This document shows, piece by piece, positions 48,822 to 57,688 of a stretch of 64,000 nucleotides of DNA. A model generated the notes under the pieces. It was not told the DNA's origin. It did no database searches and saw nothing but the letters and a program-made list of their open reading frames with translations. A program made the position numbers and the translations under genes. Every line of letters begins with the position of its first letter. Positions within the stretch are counted from its first letter, which is position 1. The stretch spans positions 124,001 to 188,000 of the forward strand of contig NZ_JADMJO010000003.1 in NCBI RefSeq assembly GCF_018780385.1. The letters are read 5' to 3'. This DNA comes from Hydrogenophaga sp. GTDB taxonomy: Bacteria; Pseudomonadota; Gammaproteobacteria; Burkholderiales; Burkholderiaceae_C.

Positions 48822-51119
48822 GCGCCGACGAACCACGCGCACGCCCGGCACGTCACCCACCACCGCCATGGCCCTGGCGACCTGGCGCGCGTCGGCCACT
48901 TCGATGGTGAACGTCATCCAGGCCACTCCACGCACCGACTGGGTCTGCACGCCGATGACGTTCATCTTCTCGCGGGCGAACACGTCCGAGATGTCGCGCA
49001 GCAAGCCCTGCCGGTCCTGCGCCTCGATCCCCACATCCACCGGGTAAACCGCTGCCTGACCGTCCCGACCGGCACCGGTCTGGCCGCTCCACTGCACCTC
49101 GATCACGCGGTCCGGGCTCTTGCGCTGGAGGTGCGCGAAATCGGTGCAGTCGACGCGGTGGATGCTCACGCCCTTGCCGCGGGTGACGAACCCACCGATC
49201 TCGTCGGGTGGTGCCGGTTTGCAGCACTTGGCCAGCTGCGTCATGAGCGAGTCCACGCCCACGACGAGCACGCCACCGGCCGATGCGCCGGAGTTCTTGC
49301 GCGGCTTCTTGAGCCACACGGGCATTTCGTCCGGTGCGGCCACTTCGGGCGGGCGCAAATGCAGTTCGATGGCGCGCAGCGACAACTCGTCCTTGCCCAC
49401 CTGCTCAAACAGTTCCTGCGCCGACGCCAGGCCCATGGCGATGGCGAGATCGTCGAGCTTCAGCGCGGTCTTGCCTTCGCGCTGCAGCAGTTTTTCCACC
49501 GCCTCACGCCCGCGCGCCACGGTCTCTTCCATGGCTTGCGCGTTGAACCAGGCCCTCACCTTGCTCTTGGCACGGTGGCTGACAAGATACCCCAGCTCAC
49601 CATTGAGCCAGTCACGCGAAGGGCCACCTTCCCTGGCCGCCGTGATCTCCACGGTCTGGCCGTTCTGCAGCGGCGTGTTGAGCGTGACCATGGCTCCGTC
49701 AACACGGGCGCCGCGGCAGCGATGACCCAGGTTGGTGTGCACGGTGTAGGCGAAGTCCACCGCGGTGGCACCCCGGGGTAGCTCGACGATGGCTGCGTCC
49801 GGCGTGAGCACGTAGATGCGGTCATCAAACAGGCCCTGAGCCGCCCCGCTGAGGTCCCGCTCCCAGGCCAGCAACTGGCGCAGCACGGCGATCTTGGCGT
49901 CGTAGTCGGAACTGGCCGACACACCCGCATAACCCTTGGACCCGGCTTCCTTGTAGGCCCAGTGCGCGGCCACACCGTGCTCGGCGTGGTCGTGCATCGC
50001 CTGCGTGCGAATCTGGATCTCGAACGCCCTGCCCTGAGCGTCGCGCACCACGGTGTGCAACGACTGGTAGCCATTGGGTTTTGGCTTGGCAATGTAGTCA
50101 TCAAACTCGTCAGCCACCGGCACGAAATGGGCATGCACATGCGCCAGCACGGCATAGCTGTCGCCCACCTGCGGCACGATCACGCGCAGCGCGCGGATGT
50201 CGAACACCTGATCAAAGTCGAGCGACTTGCCGCGCATCTTCTTGACGATGCTGTAGATGTGCTTGGGTCGACCTTGCACCGAGGCCGATACGCCTTGTTG
50301 CTGCAGATCGTTTTCAAGTTGTTGACGCACTTGCTCCACATGAGCTTCGCGCTCGGCGCGCTTCTCGTCGAGCAGGCGGGCCACTTCCTTGTAGGTCTGC
50401 GGCTCCAGGAAACGGAACGCCAGGTCTTCCATTTCCCACTTGATCTGCCAGATGCCCAACCGGTTGGCCAGGGGCGCGAACACATGCAGGGACTCGCTGG
50501 CGAGGGCCTGCCCTGGATCGCTCTTGCTGGCGGCGAAGTAGCGCAAGGTCTGCAGACGGGAGGCCAGGCGCAGCATGACCACGCGCAGGTCGCGCGAGAA
50601 CGCCAGCAGCATCTTGCGCACGTTCTCGGTCTGGCTGGCCGCCAGCTCCGACACGGGCCCCTTGTTCGGGGCAGCCACCGCCGGGTCCAGCGCTGCCAGA
50701 CGTTCCTCTTCTTTTTTCGCCTGCACCTCGGCGGTCTTGATGCGCGCCTGGCGCTGCAGTTGCACGAGCTTGGTGGTCTCCAGTGCCAGCGCGGCGAAGT
50801 TTTCGCCGAAGGCCTTGGTGATCACTTCCTGAGGCCGGTTCAGGTACTGGCAGGCATAGACCAGGTAGGCCGCGGCCTGCATGGCCTCGGAGCCACCGAT
50901 GTCGGACAGCACATTGGCCACGGCATCGGCGTGCGCGAGGATGTTCTCGCCGGTGTCGAGTTCCTCGTGGGACAGCAGGGGTTCGGCAAAGGCCCGCGCT
51001 CGCTGCAAGGCCTGCGCCTGGTGCGGCAGGCTCGCAGCGGTGGCCGCCACGATCGCCGACGGCACGGCAGAAGGCGTCTCGGACGCTTCGGCGTGTCCCG
51101 GGGATGGAGTGCGCTTCAT
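48819..51119 (-). CDS. relA: RelA-type (p)ppGpp synthetase
   Basis: 766 residues. An N-terminal region corresponding to the hydrolase domain lacks the HD motif (reads YLVYACQYLNRPQEVITKAF), as in synthetase-only RelA. Next is the synthetase domain (GRPKHIYSIVKKMRGKSLDF; IAKPKPNGYQSLHTVVRD; IRTQAMHDHAEHGVAAHWAY). Then TGS (DDRIYVLTPDAAIVELPRG near residue 430), a helical/zinc-finger-like part (LAKCCKPAPPDEIGGFVTRG) and a C-terminal ACT domain. It makes ppGpp on starved ribosomes. Start MKRTPSPGHAEAS; earlier in-frame codons overlap the hydrolase gene. Confidence 0.93.
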   Translation of the reverse strand: MKRTPSPGHAEASETPSAVPSAIVAATAASLPHQAQALQRARAFAEPLLSHEELDTGENILAHADAVANVLSDIGGSEAMQAAAYLVYACQYLNRPQEVITKAFGENFAALALETTKLVQLQRQARIKTAEVQAKKEEERLAALDPAVAAPNKGPVSELAASQTENVRKMLLAFSRDLRVVMLRLASRLQTLRYFAASKSDPGQALASESLHVFAPLANRLGIWQIKWEMEDLAFRFLEPQTYKEVARLLDEKRAEREAHVEQVRQQLENDLQQQGVSASVQGRPKHIYSIVKKMRGKSLDFDQVFDIRALRVIVPQVGDSYAVLAHVHAHFVPVADEFDDYIAKPKPNGYQSLHTVVRDAQGRAFEIQIRTQAMHDHAEHGVAAHWAYKEAGSKGYAGVSASSDYDAKIAVLRQLLAWERDLSGAAQGLFDDRIYVLTPDAAIVELPRGATAVDFAYTVHTNLGHRCRGARVDGAMVTLNTPLQNGQTVEITAAREGGPSRDWLNGELGYLVSHRAKSKVRAWFNAQAMEETVARGREAVEKLLQREGKTALKLDDLAIAMGLASAQELFEQVGKDELSLRAIELHLRPPEVAAPDEMPVWLKKPRKNSGASAGGVLVVGVDSLMTQLAKCCKPAPPDEIGGFVTRGKGVSIHRVDCTDFAHLQRKSPDRVIEVQWSGQTGAGRDGQAAVYPVDVGIEAQDRQGLLRDISDVFAREKMNVIGVQTQSVRGVAWMTFTIEVADARQVARAMAVVGDVPGVRVVRRR

Positions 51120-51132
51120 GCCGGTTGCCCCA

Positions 51133-52053
51133 TCAGCTCGACCACAGGAAATCCCGCACCACGGCCACCTGGTCGTCGGCCACCAGCGTGGGCGCGTGAC
51201 CCACACCATCGAAGGTGACCAGCGTGGCCTTGGGTCCACGCTGCGTCATCTGCAGCGCCGTCTCGGGCGTGAGCAGGTCGGACTGCGCGCCCCGAAGCAG
51301 CAACGTGGGCACCTGGATCGCGTCGTACAGCCCCCAGAGGGCCGCCTCACCCGCCTGCACGATCCGCTGTGCGCTCGCCTCGTCGGCCGTGGCCGTCATG
51401 GCCTTGAACGGCACCGCAATCGCGGGGTCGTAGTGCAACCACCAGCGTCCATCTCGCTCGCGCAGAAGCGGACGCGAAAGCGCCTGCCACTGCTCGGGCG
51501 TGTGGGGACCGAAGCCAGCCGAAATGGTGGCCAGGTAAGCCACTGCTGCCTGTTCACTGTCGAACGACGGGTTGAGTCCGAGGTAGGTGCCGATGCGCAG
51601 CAGTGCTTCCCACTGAATCACCGGCCCCACATCGTTGAGCACCAGTCGGCGCAGCGCCATCTGCGGCTGGGCTGCCATTGCCATGCCGATGAGGCCGCCC
51701 ATGCTGGTGCCCACCCAGTCGATCTGAAGGTCGGGCGCGTCGGCGCGCAGGTACGTGATCAGAGCAGCCATGTCAGCTGCGTAGGTGGGAATCTGGTATC
51801 CCATGGGGTCGGCCAGCCTATCGCTGTGGCCACGACCGGCCACGTCCACCGCGATCACCCGTGAGCGCTGGCGCAAGGTCTGGGCCAGGGTGTCGAAGTC
51901 CAGGCCTTGACGCGAGAGGCCGTGCACACAGACCACGACACTGCGGTGATCAGCGACCTGGCAAGACCAGTCCCAGTAAGCCAGACGGCGGGGTGCACCC
52001 GTCGCAGCGGGCACGCCGCCCACGGTGAGATGTTGGAGTTGGGGTGCTTGCAT
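51133..52053 (-). CDS. alpha/beta hydrolase
   Basis: 306 residues, cytosolic by absence of a signal. HGLSRQGLDFDTLA forms the oxyanion strand, the nucleophile Ser is in DWVGTSMGGLIGMA near residue 125, and the catalytic His is in FDGVGHAPTLVAD near residue 285, with an Asp likely in AQSDLLTPE. Substrate unknown. It precedes relA by 13 bases on the same strand. Divergent from bdhA across 87 bases. Confidence 0.82.
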   Translation of the reverse strand: MQAPQLQHLTVGGVPAATGAPRRLAYWDWSCQVADHRSVVVCVHGLSRQGLDFDTLAQTLRQRSRVIAVDVAGRGHSDRLADPMGYQIPTYAADMAALITYLRADAPDLQIDWVGTSMGGLIGMAMAAQPQMALRRLVLNDVGPVIQWEALLRIGTYLGLNPSFDSEQAAVAYLATISAGFGPHTPEQWQALSRPLLRERDGRWWLHYDPAIAVPFKAMTATADEASAQRIVQAGEAALWGLYDAIQVPTLLLRGAQSDLLTPETALQMTQRGPKATLVTFDGVGHAPTLVADDQVAVVRDFLWSS

Positions 52054-52140
52054 TGGTGCGAGGAGATGGAGAGGCGAGATGTGTCCGTGATAATGAACCG
52101 GGCACCGTTCAATCAATCGTAATGGAAGTGGGGATTTCAC

Positions 52141-52911
52141 ATGCTTGCCAACAAAACCGCCCTCGTCACCGGCTCCACCAGCGGCATCGGCCTGGGCATC
52201 GCCAAGGCCCTGGCGCGCCAGGGTGCCAACATCGTGCTCAACGGGTTCGGTGATGCCGAAGGCCCCAAGGCCGAGATCGCAGCGCTGGGTGCGAAGGTGG
52301 CCTACCACGGCGCAGACATGAGCAAGGCCGCCGAGATCGAAGCCATGATGGCTTTTGCCGCCGCGACCTTCGGGCAGGTCGACATCCTCGTGAACAACGC
52401 CGGCATCCAGCACGTGGCGCGCATTGAAGACTTCCCGGTCGATCGCTGGGACGCGATCATCGCCATCAACCTCACGAGCGCCTTCCACGCCAGCCGCCTC
52501 GCCCTGCCAGCGATGCAGAAGGCCAACTGGGGCCGCATCATCAACGTGGCCTCGGTTCACGGGCTGGTGGGTTCAGCCGAAAAGTCGGCCTATGTGGCGG
52601 CCAAACACGGCATCGTCGGCCTGACCAAGGTCACCGCGCTGGAGAACGCCACGTCCGGCGTGACCTGCAACGCGATCTGCCCGGGCTGGGTGCTCACGCC
52701 CCTCGTGCAGAAACAGGTGGACGCCAAAGCCGCCGCGCAGGGCATCTCCAACGAAGACGCCAAGAAGCAGTTGCTGGGCGAAAAAGAGCCGTCGATGCAG
52801 TTCACCACTCCCGAAGAGCTGGGCGATCTGGCGGTGTTTTTCTGTTCACCCGCAGGCAACAACGTGCGCGGCGTGGCCTGGAACATGGACGGCGGCTGGG
52901 TGGCGCAATAA
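52141..52911 (+). CDS. bdhA: 3-hydroxybutyrate dehydrogenase (SDR family)
   Basis: 256 residues. Oxidises D-3-hydroxybutyrate to acetoacetate with NAD+ during PHB use. SDR cofactor motif TGSTSGIGLGIAKAL, NNAG at residue 90, catalytic Ser in VASVHGLVGS, and YVAAKHG with Tyr/Lys. The segment GVTCNAICPGWVLTPLVQKQ is characteristic of bacterial 3-HBDH. A terminator follows directly. Confidence 0.93.
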   Translation: MLANKTALVTGSTSGIGLGIAKALARQGANIVLNGFGDAEGPKAEIAALGAKVAYHGADMSKAAEIEAMMAFAAATFGQVDILVNNAGIQHVARIEDFPVDRWDAIIAINLTSAFHASRLALPAMQKANWGRIINVASVHGLVGSAEKSAYVAAKHGIVGLTKVTALENATSGVTCNAICPGWVLTPLVQKQVDAKAAAQGISNEDAKKQLLGEKEPSMQFTTPEELGDLAVFFCSPAGNNVRGVAWNMDGGWVAQ

Positions 52912-52925
52912 GCGCTGATCCTCAA

Positions 52926-52958
52926 CAAAAAAGGCCCGCACGAAGCGGGCCTTTGTCT
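52926..52958. terminator. bidirectional intrinsic terminator
   Basis: 9-bp stem (52931-52939 with 52945-52953), loop of 5. A6 on the left gives a strong U run for the minus-strand SIMPL gene; the plus side for bdhA has only TTTG. Confidence 0.85.
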
Positions 52959-52968
52959 GGGCGCAAGC

Positions 52969-53706
52969 TCAGCGCAGTTGGACCGAGCCCGACACCGTCA
53001 CGTTGACCGTGGACTTGCCCGGCTCCACCGGCACGGCCGCGTCCGACATGGCGGCCTTGGCTTCCATGGCCATGGCGCGCGGCTGGAACGGGCGGCCTTC
53101 CTGGTCGGCCGAGCTCACTGCCACTTCGCGCAGGTTGTAGCCGGCGAAGCCAAAACCCTTGGCCACCTCGCCAGCCTTCGACTTGAAACGCTCGATGGCC
53201 ATCGCCTGCACGTCCGACTCCAGCTTCAGCCGCGCTTCGCGTGAGAGCGAGAAGCCCATGTTGCTCATGGTGAGCGTCTGGATCTTGCCGGCGGTGGTGC
53301 TGATACGGGCGAAGTCGCGCCCTTCGAGCACCAGCTCGGTGCTGCCCTGCCAGCCGCTGATCTTGCCCTTGTCGGTGTATCGCGGGTACAGGCTGAACTG
53401 GCCGGTGCGCACTTCGAGCTGCTGGGGCTGGGCGCTGGCGCGGGCCACCGCCAGAGCTGCTTCGAGGGCCGCCTTGAGCTGGTTCTGCACGGTGACCGCA
53501 TCGGGTCCTTCGCGCGTGGTGCTCAGGCTCATGCTCAGCCAGTCTTGCGGAGCTTCGAGGAAGCCGCTGGCCGAGAGGTTGACGACGTTGAGAGGTGGCG
53601 GCTGCACTCCCTGGGCGTTTGCCAGGGAGCCCATGGCGATGAGGGAGGAGAGAACGAGAGTGCGGAAACGAGGAAGTTGAACGGTGCGTTGGGCTGACAA
53701 GGTCAT
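52969..53706 (-). CDS. SIMPL (DUF541) domain periplasmic protein
   Basis: 245 residues. A signal peptide (after a charged N-terminus, hydrophobic FRTLVLSSLIAMGSLANA) is followed by a DUF541/SIMPL domain: NVVNLSASGFLEAPQDWLSM, then FSLYPRYTDKGKISGWQGST, and C-terminal VNVTVSGSVQLR. Family function is poorly defined (oxidative-stress or envelope related). Starts four bases inside the end of the small secreted protein gene, so co-translated. Confidence 0.85.
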   Translation of the reverse strand: MTLSAQRTVQLPRFRTLVLSSLIAMGSLANAQGVQPPPLNVVNLSASGFLEAPQDWLSMSLSTTREGPDAVTVQNQLKAALEAALAVARASAQPQQLEVRTGQFSLYPRYTDKGKISGWQGSTELVLEGRDFARISTTAGKIQTLTMSNMGFSLSREARLKLESDVQAMAIERFKSKAGEVAKGFGFAGYNLREVAVSSADQEGRPFQPRAMAMEAKAAMSDAAVPVEPGKSTVNVTVSGSVQLR

Positions 53707-53996
53707 GGTTTGAATTTGTTTTCATGCGGCGACTGGCCACGCAGCTGTTCGCGCAGTCGGTGACGCTCTTCAACGGACAAGCGGTAAGGCTTGGCGTTGT
53801 CCTCCATGTCGTCGTAGGGCTGCCGCAGCACATCGCGCAGACGCAACACGTTGCGAGGCTCCCCGTCATCCACCGAAATGGGCAAGACCATCACCGATGC
53901 GTTGGTGGGCATCGGATGTGCGCGCTGATCCCCGGGTGCGGCATGCGCCGTTCCCAGTGTCAACATGATCAAGCCCAAGGGCAAATACGTTTTCAT
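53703..53996 (-). CDS. small secreted protein of unknown function
   Basis: 97 residues. Signal peptide MKTYLPLGLIMLTLGTAHA. The mature part is acidic/basic mixed, with VLRLRDVLRQPYDDMED and a C-terminal charged helix (YRLSVEERHRLREQLRGQ). No recognised family. Overlaps the SIMPL gene by four bases; divergent from ompR. A start ten codons earlier is open but would bury the signal. Confidence 0.75.
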   Translation of the reverse strand: MKTYLPLGLIMLTLGTAHAAPGDQRAHPMPTNASVMVLPISVDDGEPRNVLRLRDVLRQPYDDMEDNAKPYRLSVEERHRLREQLRGQSPHENKFKP

Positions 53997-54106
53997 GGTC
54001 CGCTCAAGTATCGTCAATCCAGTCATTGTGTGATGTGCGTGTCATGAACGGTTCGACCGCACGGGCAACATCTGTAACAGCATGTCAGAAAAATAAAAAT
54101 CCAGTG

Positions 54107-54133
54107 TTGACAAGCACTTGGCGCTGCCACAAT
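54107..54133 (+). promoter_or_regulatory. candidate ompR promoter
   Basis: Perfect TTGACA at 54107-54112 with CACAAT at 54128-54133, a short 15-base spacer. Plausible but not certain. Confidence 0.35.
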
Positions 54134-54165
54134 CGCGTTTGTTACATATTCAGGAAGTTGCCTAC

Positions 54166-54897
54166 ATGCCACAAAACAACGCACGCCCCAACAAGATCCT
54201 CGTGGTCGACGACGACGTCCGCATCCGCGACCTGCTGCGCCGCTACCTCATGCAGGAGGGATTTGAGGTCATGCTGGCCGAAGACGGCAAGTCGCTCAAC
54301 CGGGTTCTGCAGCGCGATTCGGTGGATCTGGTCGTGCTCGATCTCATGATGCCGGGCGAAGATGGCCTGTCCATCTGCCGCCGCCTGCGTGCCAACGGCG
54401 ACCGCACGCCGATCATCATGCTCACCGCCAAGAGCGAAGACGTCGACCGCATCGTCGGCCTGGAAGTCGGTGCCGACGACTACCTGGGCAAGCCATTCAA
54501 TCCGCGTGAACTGCTGGCCCGCATCCACGCCGTGCTGCGCCGCCGCCCCCCCACCGAAGTGCCCGGCGCGCCGTCTCAGGACCAGGAAGTCGTGAACTTT
54601 GGCCCCTTCGAGTTCGACCTGAGCCTGCGCACCCTGCGCAAGGAAGGCTCCGACCTGCCACTGACCACCGGCGAGTTCGCCATGCTCAAGGCGCTGGTGC
54701 GCCACCCTCGCCAGCCGCTGTCGCGCGAGAAACTGGCGCAACTGGCCCGCGGGCGCGAGTTCGAGCCGTTTGACCGCAGCCTGGACGTGCAGGTCTCTCG
54801 CCTGCGCAAGCTGATCGAGGAAGACGCGGCTTCGCCGCGTTACCTGCAGACGGTGTGGGGCGTGGGCTATGTCTTCGTGCCGGACGGCAACGCCTGA
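54166..54897 (+). CDS. ompR: OmpR-family response regulator
   Basis: 243 residues. Receiver (ILVVDDDVRIRDLLRRYL; phosphoacceptor Asp59 in VVLDLMMPGEDGLS; Lys in YLGKPFNPRELLAR) and C-terminal winged helix (LPLTTGEFAMLKALVRHPRQ; LDVQVSRLRKLIEED; VWGVGYVFVPD). Close to OmpR in the linker and PFNPREL pattern. ATG at MPQNNARPNK with AGGAAG upstream. ATGA overlap with the kinase. The true regulon is not visible. Confidence 0.9.
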   Translation: MPQNNARPNKILVVDDDVRIRDLLRRYLMQEGFEVMLAEDGKSLNRVLQRDSVDLVVLDLMMPGEDGLSICRRLRANGDRTPIIMLTAKSEDVDRIVGLEVGADDYLGKPFNPRELLARIHAVLRRRPPTEVPGAPSQDQEVVNFGPFEFDLSLRTLRKEGSDLPLTTGEFAMLKALVRHPRQPLSREKLAQLARGREFEPFDRSLDVQVSRLRKLIEEDAASPRYLQTVWGVGYVFVPDGNA

Positions 54898-56300
54898 TGT
54901 CGGAGGAGTCGCGGGTTCCTTTTGAAACCCATCCCACTTCACTGGAGACCGCACCTGCTCCGCTGGAACTGAGGCCCAGCCGAGGTTTCAGCCTGTTCTG
55001 GCGCACCTTCTTCTTTCTGGCCGTGTTGCTGGTGGGCTGCATCGTGGCTTGGCTGCAGACTTTCAGAGCGCTCGAGTACGAGCCCCGCGCCCTGCAGAGC
55101 GCCAACCAGCTTGCCTCGCTGGTCAACCTGAGCCGCGCGGCCCTGGTGCACTCGGATTCGATCGCACGGGTCTCGCTGATCAAGACCTTGGCCGACGAAG
55201 AAGGCCTGCGCATCGCGCCGCGCGAGCCCAACGACACCTTCCGCCTCTACAACACCGATGTGCTCAGCCGCAACGTGGCTGAGCGCCTGAGCGGGCGCCT
55301 GGGGCCTGGCACCTTGGTGGCGCGTGAAGTCAACGGCACACCGGGTCTCTGGATTGGTTTCAACATCGACGGCGACCCCTACTGGCTGCTCACCGACCCG
55401 TCGCGCATCGGCCCAGTGGCAGGCACCACCTGGTTGATCTGGCTGGGCACGGCTGCTCTGCTCTCGCTCACCGGTGCGGCGCTCATCGCCCGTTTGATCA
55501 ACCGGCCGCTGAAGAAGCTGTCGTTTGCGGCCAGCCGCGTGCGAGAGGGCGACTTCAACGCCAGCCAGCTCAACGAAACCGTGGCCACCAGCGAAATCCG
55601 CGAGGTCAATATCGGCTTCAACCGCATGGCGCAGCGCCTGTCCAAGATCGAGCAGGACCGCGCGCTCATGCTCGCCGGCATCTCGCACGACCTGCGCACA
55701 CCGCTGTCCCGGCTGAGGCTGGAAACCGAGATGAGCGTGGCCGACCCCATCGCCCGGGAGCACATGGCGGCCGACATCGAGCAGGTCAATTCGATCATCG
55801 ACAAGTTCCTCGACTACGCCCGCCCCGATCACATCAAACCCGACCGGGTGAGCCTGAACCAAGTCGTCGATGCGGCGGTGTTCGCGCTGGGCGATGACGA
55901 ACGCAACGTGTTCACCACCAGCATCCCGCCAGAGACCGTGGTGATGGGGGATGCGGTGGAGCTGCAGCGCGTGTTTGCCAATCTGCTGGAAAACGCCTGC
56001 CGCTACGGCCGTGACCCCCACACCGGCGTGGCGCGCGTGGACATTGCCGCCAAGCCCAAGGACGATTGGGTTTTGATCAAGCTGCGCGACCACGGACAAG
56101 GCGTGGACCCGGAAATCCTGGAGCAGCTGACCCAGCCGTTCTTCCGGGGCGACGTCTCACGGACCTCGGCCACCGGCACCGGCCTGGGTCTGGCCATTGT
56201 CGACCGCGCCATTGCCCGCATGGGTGGGCGCTTTGCGCTGGCCAACAGCAGCACGGGCGGCCTCTCGGCCCACTTGAAGCTGCAGCGCGCTCCCGCCTGA
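54897..56300 (+). CDS. envZ: EnvZ-type sensor histidine kinase
   Basis: 467 residues. TM1 near residues 36-56, periplasmic loop, TM2 (near 182-204), HAMP (ALIARLINRPLKKLSFAASR), then the H box with His264 in LAGISHDLRTPLSRLRLE. N box VFANLLENACRYG and G boxes (DHGQGVDPE; GTGLGLAIVDR) complete the kinase. Coupled to ompR by a four-base overlap. Named by similarity of architecture and order; the signal may differ from E. coli osmosensing. Confidence 0.88.
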   Translation: MSEESRVPFETHPTSLETAPAPLELRPSRGFSLFWRTFFFLAVLLVGCIVAWLQTFRALEYEPRALQSANQLASLVNLSRAALVHSDSIARVSLIKTLADEEGLRIAPREPNDTFRLYNTDVLSRNVAERLSGRLGPGTLVAREVNGTPGLWIGFNIDGDPYWLLTDPSRIGPVAGTTWLIWLGTAALLSLTGAALIARLINRPLKKLSFAASRVREGDFNASQLNETVATSEIREVNIGFNRMAQRLSKIEQDRALMLAGISHDLRTPLSRLRLETEMSVADPIAREHMAADIEQVNSIIDKFLDYARPDHIKPDRVSLNQVVDAAVFALGDDERNVFTTSIPPETVVMGDAVELQRVFANLLENACRYGRDPHTGVARVDIAAKPKDDWVLIKLRDHGQGVDPEILEQLTQPFFRGDVSRTSATGTGLGLAIVDRAIARMGGRFALANSSTGGLSAHLKLQRAPA

Positions 56301-56313
56301 TCCCGCCCAGGGC

Positions 56314-56817
56314 TCAGGCCCGCGCAAAGAGCATGGCCACGGCCCGCGCTTCGATGGAGAGGCCCTGCCCCACCGGACCGATCTTCTCGGCGGTCTTGGC
56401 CTTCACGTTGACCTGACCGAGCGACACGCCCAGCGCGCGGGCGATGCCCTCCACCATGCCCGGGATGTGCGGCGCCAGCTTGGGCGCCTGCGCGATCACG
56501 GTGCTGTCCACGTTGCCGATTTCGAAACCCGCCTCGCGCACGCGTCGCGCGGCCTCGTTCAGCAGCTCGCTCGAATCCGCACCTTTGAAACGCTCGTCGG
56601 TGTCGGGAAAGTGGCGGCCGATGTCGCCGAGCGCCGCCGCACCCAGCAAGGCGTCGGTGATGGCGTGCAGCAGCACGTCGGCATCGGAATGGCCCAGCAG
56701 GCCCTGGCTGTGCGGAATGTGCACGCCACCGATGATGAGTTTGCGACCGGGCACGAGCGCATGCACGTCCCAGCCCTCGCCGATGCGCCATGTCGGAGCC
56801 GGGATCGGGGTGTTCAT
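56314..56817 (-). CDS. ispF: 2-C-methyl-D-erythritol 2,4-cyclodiphosphate synthase
   Basis: 167 residues, MEP pathway, trimeric zinc enzyme in the family. Metal-site motif [20 protein letters not shown] and [21 protein letters not shown]; the C-terminal segment [20 protein letters not shown] is characteristic. Overlaps ispD by four bases. Confidence 0.97.
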   Translation of the reverse strand: MNTPIPAPTWRIGEGWDVHALVPGRKLIIGGVHIPHSQGLLGHSDADVLLHAITDALLGAAALGDIGRHFPDTDERFKGADSSELLNEAARRVREAGFEIGNVDSTVIAQAPKLAPHIPGMVEGIARALGVSLGQVNVKAKTAEKIGPVGQGLSIEARAVAMLFARA

Positions 56818-57560
56818 GCGCGGCTCCTGAAGATGGCTTCGGCCAGTGCGAAGTCATCGGGGTAGGTGATCTTGAAATTGCGGGAACTGCCCTGAACCAG
56901 CAGCGGACGGTGGCCGGCCATCTCCATGGCGCTGGCTTCGTCGGTCACGCCGGCAAAGCCTTGTGAGGCGGTGGCGGCCAGCGCCGCATGCAACGTCCCC
57001 AGGCGAAACATCTGCGGCGTTTGCGCGAGCCACTTGCCCGCGCGATCCACCGTGGTCGTCACACGCCCATCGGTCTCGGCCTTGAGCGTGTCGGGTAAAG
57101 GAATGGCCAGCAGTCCACCCACCGGGTCGTGCAGACAGGCATCGATCAGCGCATCGACCATGGGCGCCGTGACCAGGCAACGCGCGGCGTCATGCACCAG
57201 CACCCAGTCTTGCGGGTTCGTGCCCTGGTCCAGCATGGCCTGCAAGCCGTTGAACACACTTTCAGCGCGAGAGCTGCCACCACAGCGCAGCGCGGTGACG
57301 CCGGGATAGCCCGTGGTCCAGAACGCGTCACCAGGCGCCGCCACCACCACGAGCCGTTCCAGCCGGGCCACCGCCCGCAACGCCGCCAACGTGTGCAAGA
57401 CCATCGGCAACTCAAGGATGGGCTGGTATTGCTTGGGGACCTCGGTGCCGGCACGCGAGCCGGTACCGGCGCACGGCAACAAGGCGTGGCAACGGATGCC
57501 GGCCTCGGTAGAAGTGTGGGGGGTCAATTCGCGGGCGGCATCAGGCATGGGTGGCTGCAT
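56814..57560 (-). CDS. ispD: 2-C-methyl-D-erythritol 4-phosphate cytidylyltransferase
   Basis: 248 residues by the chosen start. Transfers CMP to MEP. Nucleotide-binding [21 protein letters not shown] near residue 27 and the signature [19 protein letters not shown] near residue 120. The N-terminal about 20 residues are unconserved and no Shine-Dalgarno is evident, so the start could be this ATG or the ATG four codons on. Divergent from mfd. Confidence 0.94.
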   Translation of the reverse strand: MQPPMPDAARELTPHTSTEAGIRCHALLPCAGTGSRAGTEVPKQYQPILELPMVLHTLAALRAVARLERLVVVAAPGDAFWTTGYPGVTALRCGGSSRAESVFNGLQAMLDQGTNPQDWVLVHDAARCLVTAPMVDALIDACLHDPVGGLLAIPLPDTLKAETDGRVTTTVDRAGKWLAQTPQMFRLGTLHAALAATASQGFAGVTDEASAMEMAGHRPLLVQGSSRNFKITYPDDFALAEAIFRSRA

Positions 57561-57570
57561 TCTAAAATCA

Positions 57571-57608
57571 CGGCTCACACACCCCCTGCTCTCCCGAGCC
57601 GGGGGTGT
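57571..57608. other. interleaved inverted repeats between ispD and mfd
   Basis: CGGCTC (57571-57576) can pair with GAGCCG (57596-57601) and ACACCCCC (57579-57586) with GGGGGTGT (57601-57608). The order is that of an H-type pseudoknot or of two alternative hairpins. It lies in the 128-base divergent gap. Confidence 0.4.
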
Positions 57609-57688
57609 TCGTCATGGACGGTCCGGGGCACATGCCCCGATCGCCCATCAGCCAACCGCCTTGCACAGCGCGCCGAACACTGCCCTTC

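Noticed and set aside
48588-49781. Plus-strand opening with GAIGLEPTTPT
   Set aside because: Antisense translation of tRNA-Val and then of relA.
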